A stretch of 9,380 nucleotides of DNA, from NCBI GenBank assembly GCA_041477815.1, contig JBGOUV010000276.1:1-9380 (forward strand). Direction: 5' to 3'. Below, one piece after another: positions 1 through 6,216 of this stretch. The notes under the pieces were generated by a model that did not search any database, had not been told where the DNA came from, and saw nothing but the letters and a program-made list of their open reading frames with translations. Position 1 is the first letter of the stretch; the number at the start of each line of letters is the position of its first letter. Origin of the DNA: JBGOUV01 sp041477815. Its GTDB lineage: Bacteria; Acidobacteriota; Terriglobia; Bryobacterales; JACQDG01. The translations under genes and the position numbers were made by a program.

Positions 1-114
1 GAGATTTTCAACGATACCGTGCTCGGCTACAACAAGTCGGGCAAGGAGGTCGTGCGCACGACGGTAGAAGAGCCAACCTTCGAGCGCCCGGCCCAACATC
101 TGAATTCCATCTAG
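1..114 (+). CDS. C-terminal end of an unidentified protein, probably a molybdoenzyme operon subunit (5' partial)
   Basis: Frame 1 is open from the window edge to a TAG at 112-114 and gives 37 residues ending in PAQHLNSI. The stretch YNKSGKEVVRTTVEEP is polar and has no cysteines, so no cofactor site is visible. The gene lies 11 bp upstream of a TorD-family chaperone in the same orientation. Such chaperones are normally encoded beside the catalytic, iron-sulfur or membrane subunits of DMSO-reductase-family enzymes. By context this could be the tail of an iron-sulfur (NarH/EbdB-like) or another subunit, but 37 residues are too few to name it. That the frame is coding is fairly safe: an RBS and start follow its stop immediately. 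Confidence 0.6.
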   Translation, partial: EIFNDTVLGYNKSGKEVVRTTVEEPTFERPAQHLNSI

Positions 115-125
115 AGGAAGAAACC

Positions 126-920
126 ATGCACCCCACCGCAGTCGCCCCCACCATCGACGAGGCCGTCACCCTGGCCCGCGGCCACGTCTACGCGTTTCTG
201 GCCTCCGCCCTGGCCGATCCCTTGCAGCCGCACTTCGAGCAGGCGCTCGACCGGCGGCTCCAGACCGTCGCCGTAGCCGCCGCGGGTCTGCTGGCCTCCG
301 AGGCCCCCACGTCGATGGAGCTCGGCCCTGGCGAGCACCAGCCGGGCACTCTCGATCTACTGCCGGTTACGGAAGCTCTCGCGCGGCCCCGCGAAGCGCT
401 GATCCGCGAGCACCAGGACCTGTTCGGCCTGCTGCTCGGCAAGACCGTCATCCCCTACGAGACGGAATACTGCCGCCAGACTCTTACCTTCTACCGCGCG
501 CAGCAATTGGCGGACATCGCCGGCTTCTACCGCGCTTTCGGCCTGGAGACCGGCAGCGAGGCCCCCGAGCGCCAGGATCACCTCTCGGTGGAGCTCGAGT
601 TCATGGCCCACCTGATCCACAAGGAGCTCTTCGCGGCGGCCTCGCCGGACCCGGCGCTGCAAGAGAAAGCGTCGCTCTGCTCGGCAGCACAGAAGGAGTT
701 CTTCCGGACACACTTAGGCTGGTGGGTCCCGGCCTTCACGGCGCTTCTTCGCCGGGAGGCCTCCGGCCCCCTGTACTCCGCCCTGGCCGTGGCCCTGGCC
801 TCCTTTCTCCCCGGCGAGCGGGCGCTGTTCGATATTCCGCCCAATCGCAATTTGGCCGAGCCGCTGCCGGAGCCCCCACCGATCCAGGAAGACTCCTGTT
901 GCGGCGCCGCGTGCGAATGA
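126..920 (+). CDS. TorD/DmsD-family molybdoenzyme maturation chaperone
   Basis: The 264-residue product fits the all-helical TorD family, cytoplasmic chaperones that bind an apo-molybdoenzyme (often its Tat signal) and help insert the molybdopterin cofactor before export. Family-like motifs seen are EHQDLFG at 95-101, PYETEY at 110-115, the helix LADIAGFYRAFGL at 128-140, RQDHLSVELEFMAHL at 149-163 and FFRTHLGWW at 192-200. The length is slightly above the usual 200-230 residues because of a loop near 50-85 and a proline-rich tail. The ATG is preceded by an AGAGGAAG-type ribosome site at 113-120. The preceding gene ends 11 bp upstream, so the two are probably cotranscribed. The extreme C-terminus is cysteine-rich (C258, C259, C263). 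The RQDHLSVELEF motif resembles chaperones of type II DMSO reductases (DdhD/ClrD/EbdD type), but the client enzyme is outside the window. The family is well supported; the specific partner is unknown. Confidence 0.88.
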   Translation: MHPTAVAPTIDEAVTLARGHVYAFLASALADPLQPHFEQALDRRLQTVAVAAAGLLASEAPTSMELGPGEHQPGTLDLLPVTEALARPREALIREHQDLFGLLLGKTVIPYETEYCRQTLTFYRAQQLADIAGFYRAFGLETGSEAPERQDHLSVELEFMAHLIHKELFAAASPDPALQEKASLCSAAQKEFFRTHLGWWVPAFTALLRREASGPLYSALAVALASFLPGERALFDIPPNRNLAEPLPEPPPIQEDSCCGAACE

Positions 921-1124
921 AGAAAGCACGCGCGGCGTTCAGGCCGCCGTCTCTGGAGCCGTTTTCTCCATTCGAGATTTCAGTTTCTGCGTCCGTCCCG
1001 GTGAGCGATCTCGGAGCCGAGTTCTATCCGAGCGCTTCAAGACCGGCCTGGTCCGGAGTCCCTGAGGTGCGGGACTGATTACACCTGTCGCCCCACCCGA
1101 GCGTAGCCGCCTTCCACGGCCAGC
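921..1124. other. Convergent intergenic gap, no gene seen
   Basis: This stretch separates the 3' end of the chaperone gene from the 3' end of the 79-residue gene. No coding frame with plausible composition, no tRNA-like fold and no recognised repeat is seen. The only structure noted is a 6-bp hairpin at 1057-1076. Confidence 0.6.
1057..1076. terminator. Possible hairpin terminator between convergent genes
   Basis: AGTCCC (1057-1062) and GGGACT (1071-1076) form a perfect 6-bp stem with an 8-nt loop. No U-tract follows on either strand. It is 137 bp beyond the chaperone stop but only about 50 bp beyond the small gene's stop, so any terminator role is weakly supported. Confidence 0.2.
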
Positions 1125-1364
1125 CTACACCCCGGTGCGCCGGTGATCGTTGCGGCCCACTAACCGCGCCAGCCTGGCCAGCTCGGACTTCTTCCGCGTG
1201 CCAACCCGCAGGCCACGCTCGCTGCGACCGTGCCACAGGCTCTGGTCCAGGGTTCGGATCAAACGGTGGGCCGGCGAGCTGGAGGCCGTTTCCAAGGCGC
1301 CGATCATGGACTCCAGCCACTGCTTTTCGGCGTGGAGGTCTTTGAGAACTTTTTCCAGGTTCAT
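1125..1364 (-). CDS. Small conserved-looking hypothetical protein, coiled-coil N-terminus and basic C-terminus
   Basis: The product has 79 residues. Residues 1-28 (MNLEKVLKDLHAEKQWLESM and on) form an amphipathic, heptad-like helix. The C-terminal half is strongly basic (GRSERGLRVGTRKK, then ARLARLVGRNDHRR), which could suit binding to nucleic acid or an acidic partner. Short proteins starting with MNLE-type helices rich in L, K and E are, to my recollection, common hypothetical proteins in acidobacterial genomes, but no function is known to me. A putative promoter (-35 TTTATA, 17-bp spacer, -10 TATAAA) lies upstream, and a G-rich ribosome site (GGGGG) sits just before the ATG. The 5' leader carries an 8-bp inverted repeat that would cover this site. 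It lies downstream of the response regulator in the same direction, so it may be a regulated target or readthrough partner. The coding call rests on N-terminal composition and the upstream signals. Confidence 0.6.
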   Translation of the reverse strand: MNLEKVLKDLHAEKQWLESMIGALETASSSPAHRLIRTLDQSLWHGRSERGLRVGTRKKSELARLARLVGRNDHRRTGV

Positions 1365-1365
1365 A

Positions 1366-1398
1366 GGTACCCCCAGGAAGAGCCTAACGCGGGGTACC
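1366..1398 (-). promoter_or_regulatory. Inverted repeat in the leader of the 79-residue gene
   Basis: GGTACCCC (1366-1373) and GGGGTACC (1391-1398) are perfect inverted arms around a 17-nt spacer. In the minus-strand transcript the downstream arm contains the G-run that would serve as ribosome site, one base from the ATG region at 1364. The hairpin could therefore mask translation initiation, or the DNA could be an operator. The repeat is visible in the sequence; the role is inferred. Confidence 0.45.
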
Positions 1399-1406
1399 GT
1401 GTAGAT

Positions 1407-1435
1407 TTTATAAAGGATGGGGGGGCCGGTATAAA
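1407..1435 (-). promoter_or_regulatory. Putative sigma70-type promoter for the 79-residue gene
   Basis: Read on the minus strand, TTTATA (1435-1430) is followed after 17 bp by TATAAA (1412-1407). These match 4/6 and 5/6 of the -35 and -10 consensus at ideal spacing, in an AT-rich island inside GC-rich DNA, about 45 bp before the ATG. Confidence 0.45.
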
Positions 1436-1454
1436 GATTCTGTGTAGGTATTCA

Positions 1455-2177
1455 TCAGTTAGCGGGAACTACCGGTCCGGCAAACCGGTAACCTATGCCT
1501 TGTTCGGTCAATATGTATTCGGGATCACCCGGATCGGCCTCGATCTTCTTGCGGATGTGGCCGATGTGAACGCGCAGGGTCTGGGTGTCGTCCACGTAGC
1601 GGAGGCCCCATACTTTCTGGACCAGCATCTTGGAGCTGACCGCGCAGTTGGCATTCTGGGCCAGGTAGGCCAGGATGTCGAATTCCGTGCGGGTCAAGTG
1701 GAGTTCCTGGCCGTCCTTGAACACCCGCCGGCGGGGGATGTCGATCTTAAGCGAGCCGGCCGATATCACCACCGGGGACAAAGGCGCCCCGGTCGAGCGG
1801 CGCAACAGCGCCCGGATCCGGGCCAGCAGCTCGCCGGTGGCGAATGGCTTGGTGATGTAATCGTCCGCCCCCAGGTCCAGGAGCTTGATCTTCATGGTTT
1901 CTTCATCCCGGCCCGAGACCACCAGGATGGGCACGGGCCGCCATTCCCGCAACTTCCGGCAAACGTCCACGCCGCTCATGTCGGGCAACAGCAGATCGAG
2001 AATCACCAGGTCGGGATCGTGTTCCAAGGCGGAGTTCAGCGCCTCGTTGCCGGTCGCCGCCACCAAGACCTCGTAGTGGTGCCTGGCCAGGGTGGCGGTC
2101 AACAAACGACGCATCAACTCTTCATCGTCGGCCACCAGGATCCTGGCGGGCTTCTCCGGTACGCCTGCCGCTTCCAT
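1455..2177 (-). CDS. OmpR/PhoB-family response regulator (KdpE-like), winged-helix DNA-binding
   Basis: The 240-residue product has the full two-domain layout. The receiver domain spans about residues 10-125, with acidic residues D17 and D18, phosphoacceptor D61 in LVILDLLLPDMSG, switch serine S88 in VVSGRDE and K110 in the ITKPF loop. The trans_reg_C winged helix spans about 140-235, with LTRTEFDILAYL, the recognition region TLRVHIGHIRKKIE and the closing hairpin GIGYRFAG. It would be phosphorylated by a histidine kinase and act as a cytoplasmic transcription factor. No kinase gene adjoins it here, so it is an orphan within the window. The stop is doubled (TGATGA, 1457-1452). A TATAAT lies 23 bp before the ATG in the divergent spacer with the aldolase gene, so autoregulation or control of the aldolase is possible. 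The closest overall feel is KdpE, but no kdp genes are visible and I give no symbol. Confidence 0.93.
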   Translation of the reverse strand: MEAAGVPEKPARILVADDEELMRRLLTATLARHHYEVLVAATGNEALNSALEHDPDLVILDLLLPDMSGVDVCRKLREWRPVPILVVSGRDEETMKIKLLDLGADDYITKPFATGELLARIRALLRRSTGAPLSPVVISAGSLKIDIPRRRVFKDGQELHLTRTEFDILAYLAQNANCAVSSKMLVQKVWGLRYVDDTQTLRVHIGHIRKKIEADPGDPEYILTEQGIGYRFAGPVVPAN

Positions 2178-2199
2178 TCGCCAGCCTACCCCCGCGCAG

Positions 2200-2205
2200 A
2201 TTATA
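2200..2205 (-). promoter_or_regulatory. Consensus -10 box upstream of the response regulator
   Basis: The minus strand reads TATAAT at 2205-2200, 23 bp before the regulator ATG, in the 65-bp divergent spacer. No good -35 lies 16-18 bp upstream, and TTGTAC (2222-2217) is only 11 bp away. If used, the promoter would need an activator. Two GGTAC copies (2216-2220 and 2225-2229) lie just upstream and could be activator half-sites. Confidence 0.35.
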
Positions 2206-2242
2206 GCCTAAGTGTGGTACAAAGGGTACTTCTATTTTTGTC

Positions 2243-3043
2243 ATGCAAAACAACACCATTAAGCACAAGCTAAAAGCCGGGGGCGCGGTTCTCGGCACCT
2301 GTATTACCGACCATATCTCATCCGAAATAGTCACTATTTTCAAGGCGGCGGGGCTGGACTTCTTTTTCATCGACACGGAGCACTCGGTGCCCAGCTACCG
2401 GGACGTCCAGACCCTGGTCCGGGCCGGGCGGGGTGCGGGCGTGATCCAGCTGGTGCGGGTCACCCAGGCGGAGTACTTCCTGATCGCCCGCCTGCTGGAC
2501 GTGGGCGCCATGGGCATCGTCGCCCCGCGCATCTCCTCGGTGGAGGAGGCGCGCAAAGTCGTGGACGCCATGAAGTTCACTCCCGACGGCAGCCGGGGCT
2601 ACGGATTGCGGGGAATCATCAACGATTATCAGTATAAAGGCGCGCGCGCCGAGATGGATTCGGCCAATAGCGAAACCATGGTCGTCCTGCAGGTGGAGAC
2701 CAAGGAGTGCCTGGACGCGATTTTCGAGGTCGCCGCCGTGCCCGGCGCGGACGCTTTTATGATCGGTCCCTTCGACCTCTCGATCTCGCTGGGGATTCCG
2801 GGCCAGTTCGACGACCCCATCTTCTGGAAGGCGGTGGACCGCATGGTGGAGGCGGCCAACCAGGCGGGCATCGCGCCGGGGATCCATTTCGGCAACGCGG
2901 CGCAGCTTAAGCGGGCCGCCGAGCGGGGATGCCGATTCCTGGTATGCGGGTCGGACTCGTCGGTCATGCTGGCGGGGTTCAAGGGGATCGTCGGGGATTT
3001 GGCGCTGGGCAAGGGACCGGAGGGTAAGGGCGGCTACATGTAG
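2243..3043 (+). CDS. HpcH/HpaI-type class II (metal-dependent) aldolase, 2-oxo-acid cleaving
   Basis: The 266-residue product has the usual length for single-domain HpcH/HpaI TIM-barrel aldolases. These cleave 2-oxo-3-deoxy or 4-hydroxy-2-oxo acids to pyruvate plus an aldehyde using a divalent metal. Active-site positions are intact by motif: E46-H47 in FIDTEHS, R72 in QLVRV, the D86 loop LLDVGAMGIVAPR, E152 in LQVETKE and D178 in IGPFDLS, the last two being the metal ligands of this family. The SRGYGLRG loop (117-124) is also typical. Relatives include 4-hydroxy-2-oxoheptanedioate aldolase, 2-dehydro-3-deoxyglucarate aldolase and rhamnonate-pathway aldolases, and the sequence does not decide the substrate. 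The ATG at 2243 gives the normal family N-terminus. No in-frame upstream start exists nearby, and the only purine run (AAAGGG, 2221-2226) is farther away than ideal. No pathway partner genes adjoin it, so it seems to be a monocistronic unit divergent from the regulator. Confidence 0.9.
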   Translation: MQNNTIKHKLKAGGAVLGTCITDHISSEIVTIFKAAGLDFFFIDTEHSVPSYRDVQTLVRAGRGAGVIQLVRVTQAEYFLIARLLDVGAMGIVAPRISSVEEARKVVDAMKFTPDGSRGYGLRGIINDYQYKGARAEMDSANSETMVVLQVETKECLDAIFEVAAVPGADAFMIGPFDLSISLGIPGQFDDPIFWKAVDRMVEAANQAGIAPGIHFGNAAQLKRAAERGCRFLVCGSDSSVMLAGFKGIVGDLALGKGPEGKGGYM

Positions 3044-3045
3044 GG

Positions 3046-3063
3046 CGCCGCTGGGAGGCGGCG
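3046..3063. terminator. Hairpin between convergent aldolase and beta-barrel genes
   Basis: CGCCGC (3046-3051) pairs with GCGGCG (3058-3063) around a 6-nt loop, just after the aldolase stop and just before the convergent gene's stop. A symmetric GC stem in a 23-bp convergent gap could end both transcripts. No U-tract is present on either side. Confidence 0.35.
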
Positions 3064-3066
3064 GGG

Positions 3067-3696
3067 TCAGAAGCTGAAGCCGAATTCCCCCATCACGTTG
3101 GCCCAGCGGTCGCGGGTGCGGAACGGCGGGACGAGGCCGATCGGATCACCCTTGGTGTGGCCCTGGTAGACCTTGCCCATAACGCCGACGCGGAAGTGTT
3201 TGTAGCGGTCCAGCGCGATGCTACCCCCCACCAGTCCGTAGTAGCCCCAGCCGCCGCGGGTGTTGCAGACGTAGCAGTCCACGCTGTAGTACTCGCTGGG
3301 CTGGTGGAGCAGTTCGCTGTACTGCAGGCGCGCGCCGCCGCCCCCGCCGGAGAGCAGGAACCGGCCGCCGCGGTCAACCGGCAGGATGGCGCGGGCGCCG
3401 AAGGGGATCAGGAATTGGTAGTCGCGGATGCGCAGGCGGCCGAACCTGGAGGTGTCGAGGAAGTCGCGGACCCGGGCGGCGTAGAAGATGGTGTCCAGGC
3501 CGACGTCGGCCTGGATGTAGCGATGGAGGCGGTAGCCGTAGCCGACACTGAGGATGCCGCTATTATTGAGCAGCGGCTCCAGGTGGGCTTGGGGCTGGGC
3601 CGCTCCGCCGCCGACGGTGAAGGTATGTCTGGGATACCAGGATTGGGCGGCCAGCGACCCTGACAGCGCCAGCGCGACAAAGAGAAGCGGTCTCAT
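3067..3696 (-). CDS. Exported small protein, probable outer-membrane beta-barrel
   Basis: The product has 209 residues. It begins with a clear Sec signal peptide (MRPLLFVALALSGSLAAQ, cleavage near 17-18). The mature part is rich in Gly, Tyr, Phe and Arg, with alternating hydrophobic strands such as SVGYGYRLHRYIQADVGLD, FLIPFGARAIL, YYGLVGGSIALD and FRVGVMGKVY, and ends in GEFGFSF. A C-terminal aromatic residue on a final strand is the usual signature for Bam-dependent barrel insertion. The size suits an eight-stranded barrel of the OmpA/OmpW-like type that acidobacteria encode in many copies. A CYVC pair (C141, C144) sits in a presumed loop and could form a disulfide. It lies 36 bp after the PPC-domain gene in the same direction, so it is probably the last gene of the cluster. 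No strong ribosome site is visible. No function can be assigned beyond the predicted location. Confidence 0.75.
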   Translation of the reverse strand: MRPLLFVALALSGSLAAQSWYPRHTFTVGGGAAQPQAHLEPLLNNSGILSVGYGYRLHRYIQADVGLDTIFYAARVRDFLDTSRFGRLRIRDYQFLIPFGARAILPVDRGGRFLLSGGGGGARLQYSELLHQPSEYYSVDCYVCNTRGGWGYYGLVGGSIALDRYKHFRVGVMGKVYQGHTKGDPIGLVPPFRTRDRWANVMGEFGFSF

Positions 3697-3732
3697 AGTG
3701 CCCGAGTAGACGCGGCCGGGCAGTAGCGCGTT

Positions 3733-6216
3733 TCACTGGCTGCTGGGGGCGGGCTGGACGATCCGGAGTTTGATGGGGGCGGAGGCGTAGAAGGACTTGA
3801 GGGGGGAGCGGGTTTCTACCTCGCCGGTGAGGGCTATGGTCTGCTCCATGGGCTTGACCCAGGGCTTGGCTTCGAGGACGAAGCGCTGGGTGGTCTCCTC
3901 TTCCGTGATCAGGACGCCGTTGAGGCCGACGTCGAGGACGCGGACGCCGGGAGGGAGGTTGAGGACGCTGATGGGGACGCGGCCATCGAAGCCCTTCTCG
4001 CGCTTCACGGTGACGGTGACTTCGGCGGTGGAGCCCGCCTGGAGGGTCACTTCGCTCTGGCCGGCTTCGACGCGGAGGTCCGGGGATTGGGCCAGGGCGA
4101 GGGTGCGGAGTTTGTCGTCGGCGGAGGCGGTATGGGTGATAGTACCGGAGACGCCGGTGACGTGCAGGGGGAGGGACTGGGGGAGCTGGGCGTCGGGGTC
4201 GGCTTCGAGGATCAGGATGGTGGAGTCCTGGCCGGGAGGGATCGTGTTGCGGGTGGCGCGGAGGCCCTTGGGGAGGTCGCGGAGCTCGACCTCGATGGGG
4301 AGGTCGAAGCCGTCGAGACGGGCGGCGGTGACGCGGAGGGCGAGGCGTCCGCCGCGGGGGACGTTGGGGTTGGAGGGCGCCACGTCGAGGAGGAAGCCGG
4401 GTACGGGCTCGCGGACGGTGAGGCGGTAGGCGTAGTCTTCGCCCTGCAGGCCGCGGAGGTCGCGCAGGCGGACCAGGTATTCGCCATCGGCAGGGGCGGT
4501 GAAGTTGAGGCGGGAGTCCTTGCCGCAGAGCGGTCCGCCGTCGTCGTTGCGGTAGTACAGTGTGCCGGCGGGGAGACCGTTGGGGGTGAAGGCGCGGCCG
4601 GGGGGATGCATCTGGACCTTGTAGATGGGGGTGTCGACGGCGTGGGCTTCGGGGGTGGTGTCGAAGTAGCCGAGGCGCTGGCCGTTGAAGCTCTCGAAAC
4701 GGAAGTCGTCGTCGGGGCCGCGGGGGAGGGCCTCGATCTTGAGGATCTCGTTGCCGATGAGAATCCAGTCGCCGACGGCCAGACCGTCGGTGGAGAGCAG
4801 ACGGAGACCGGGGCCGGCGGAGTCGCGGTCGGCCAGGGTGAGGGCAGTGGCCTGGACGGCGCGGGCGATGGCGCGGGGGATCGGCTTACCCTGGGCGTCC
4901 AGTATTTCTAAGACGGAGTCGAGGGAGGAGCCGAAGCGCTGGGCTTCGACCTCGACGACGAAGCGCTGGCCCTTGCGGGCGCGGAAGCGGTAGAGGTCCT
5001 CGTCGGGGGCGTTGACGCCGCCGTTGATGCGGCCGTTGACGGTGGAGGGGACGGCGAGGGTCTGCGGCGTGGCGCTTTCGATCTCGGTGACTTCGGGGTA
5101 GTCGCCGACGGCCAGGCGGAGCTTGTTGTGGGTGGCGCCGCGCTTGGAGGGGAGGCTGATCTCCTGGGCGGGGAGCTGCTCGAAGGTGGGCTGGCCTGTG
5201 ATGGTGGTCTTGCGGGAGTCGCCGAGGTTGAAGCCGTAGAAGGTTAGCTCGGTGGGCTTACCCTTTTGGAGGCCGAGGGGCCAGGCGCCGGTGACATAGG
5301 GGTACTCGCCGAGCTTGACGCGGTAGATGTGACGGCGGCTGCCGCCTTGCTCGACGTCGCTGACGCGGAGGGTGTAGCGGCCGTCGGCGGGGATGCGGTA
5401 GGCGAGGGCGGCGCCGGGTTTGGAATCGTCGATGCGGCGGGAGGCGAGCAGGGAGCCTTTGGCGTCGTAGAGGTCGAGGCCCCAACGCAGGGCGGAGCCG
5501 ATGGTGGCAGTGGAGATCTCGAAGACCAGCTCGCGGTTGGCGGGGGCGTGGAAGCTGAAGAAGTCCTCGTCACCGGGGGTGCGAATCGTGCCGGCTACGA
5601 CGGAGGGGAGGAAGACGTATTCGGTTTGGAGGAGGGCTTCGGGGATGGAGTCGTTGGGCTCGATCTCGGGGACTTCGCCGTAGTAGGGCTCGATCGAGAG
5701 GGTGTTGGTATTGGTGCTGCCTTCGGCGGTGACGAGACGGAAGCGGTAGGGGCCGATCTGGGCGTCCGGGGCGACGGTGACTTCGAGGGTGACCTGGTTG
5801 CGGGGCGGGAAGCCGCCGACGTTGATGGAGGGGCGCTGGCCGGAGCGGTTCTCGGTGAAGTCGCCCAGCTCGTTGACGTGCTTGACGGTGGCGGTAACGC
5901 CGGGGAGGTCGAAGAGGGCCTGGGTGGCGCCGCGAAGGTTGATGCCCTCGACGCGGACCTCGGTGACCAGGCCACGGGTGATGGCGTTGGGTGTGGATTC
6001 GAGGAGGGTCGGGGGGTTCGTCCTATATTGCGCCAGGGCGGCTAGGGGGAGGAGAATAGCTATCAGGCTGCGACGTGGCGCACGCACTCTTGCGTGCCGC
6101 GCCGAGACTCCTCTCGGCGCCTGCCGGTGCGGGGAACAAGGGTCGAGGCGAGTCTCGACCCGGCAGGCTGAAGCCTGGGCCACGTCGTTGGTGTCGAAGC
6201 TCAATAGGTATCTCAT
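3733..6216 (-). CDS. Large exported PPC-domain protein with a repeat-disrupted signal peptide region
   Basis: The product has 827 residues from the ATG at 6216, whose bases overlap the preceding gene's TGA (ATGA), strong support for this start. An open frame farther upstream to 6483 runs inside the WD40 gene and gives an unnatural Arg/Pro-rich peptide. Residues 11-49 are encoded by a palindromic repeat, followed by a good export signal (RAPRR, then LIAILLPLAALA, cleavage near 62). An Ig-like N-terminal part (about 75-180) precedes a first PPC domain (186-300, starting EPNDS, with DEDFFSF and ADGRYTLRV). A second PPC-like unit (about 388-602: APDEDLYRF and ADGEYLVRLRDL) is split by roughly 120 residues. 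Beta-sandwich domains follow (about 605-815), ending in APSSQ. PPC domains are extracellular beta-sandwiches, often next to enzymes. No catalytic domain is seen here, so a structural or binding role beside the DUF1553/cytochrome products is likely. A GTG at 6087 is an alternative in-frame start that would give a compact normal signal peptide. Confidence 0.85.
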   Translation of the reverse strand: MRYLLSFDTNDVAQASACRVETRLDPCSPHRQAPRGVSARHARVRAPRRSLIAILLPLAALAQYRTNPPTLLESTPNAITRGLVTEVRVEGINLRGATQALFDLPGVTATVKHVNELGDFTENRSGQRPSINVGGFPPRNQVTLEVTVAPDAQIGPYRFRLVTAEGSTNTNTLSIEPYYGEVPEIEPNDSIPEALLQTEYVFLPSVVAGTIRTPGDEDFFSFHAPANRELVFEISTATIGSALRWGLDLYDAKGSLLASRRIDDSKPGAALAYRIPADGRYTLRVSDVEQGGSRRHIYRVKLGEYPYVTGAWPLGLQKGKPTELTFYGFNLGDSRKTTITGQPTFEQLPAQEISLPSKRGATHNKLRLAVGDYPEVTEIESATPQTLAVPSTVNGRINGGVNAPDEDLYRFRARKGQRFVVEVEAQRFGSSLDSVLEILDAQGKPIPRAIARAVQATALTLADRDSAGPGLRLLSTDGLAVGDWILIGNEILKIEALPRGPDDDFRFESFNGQRLGYFDTTPEAHAVDTPIYKVQMHPPGRAFTPNGLPAGTLYYRNDDGGPLCGKDSRLNFTAPADGEYLVRLRDLRGLQGEDYAYRLTVREPVPGFLLDVAPSNPNVPRGGRLALRVTAARLDGFDLPIEVELRDLPKGLRATRNTIPPGQDSTILILEADPDAQLPQSLPLHVTGVSGTITHTASADDKLRTLALAQSPDLRVEAGQSEVTLQAGSTAEVTVTVKREKGFDGRVPISVLNLPPGVRVLDVGLNGVLITEEETTQRFVLEAKPWVKPMEQTIALTGEVETRSPLKSFYASAPIKLRIVQPAPSSQ
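4510..4881 (-). other. Insert splitting the second PPC-like domain of the large exported protein
   Basis: Residues about 446-569 lie between the first half (APDEDLYRF to LEILDAQGKPI) and the second half (RLNFTAPADGEYLVRLRDL) of a PPC fold. They contain a small beta-rich unit (LAVGDWILIGNEILKIEAL) and a Gly/Pro-rich stretch with YYRNDDGGPLCGKDS. The boundaries are judged by eye. Confidence 0.45.
6071..6187. repeat. 117-bp palindromic interspersed element (REP/MITE-like) within the PPC gene
   Basis: The ends are perfect 9-bp inverted repeats: CGACGTGGC (6071-6079) and GCCACGTCG (6179-6187). Inside are consecutive hairpins: a 7-bp stem GCACGCA/TGCGTGC (6080-6097, loop of 4); a 9-bp stem GCGCCGAGA/TCTCGGCGC (6099-6120, loop of 4); CTGCCGG/CCGGCAG (6121-6127 and 6160-6166) around an 8-bp stem GGGTCGAG/CTCGACCC (6140-6147 and 6154-6161), whose arms partly compete; and AGGCT/AGCCT (6165-6176). 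No transposase is encoded. The length equals 39 codons, so the host frame is kept. The encoded text (AQASACRVETRLDP) matches a phrase I recall from many acidobacterial open frames, suggesting a dispersed family; a genome search would decide. Confidence 0.8.

Noticed and set aside
930..952. GCGGC/GCCGC hairpin just after the chaperone stop as a terminator
   Set aside because: Only five base pairs, no U-tract, and such GC stems are expected by chance in this DNA.
1230..2273. 347-residue plus-strand open frame opposite the response regulator
   Set aside because: It is antisense to a gene with every receiver and winged-helix motif intact; its Gln/Gly/Val-rich composition is typical of a shadow in GC-rich DNA.
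4087..6045. Long Gly/Ala/Val/Glu-rich plus-strand frames (4087-4911 and 5266-6045)
   Set aside because: They are reverse-complement shadows of the PPC gene, with no domains and no ribosome sites.
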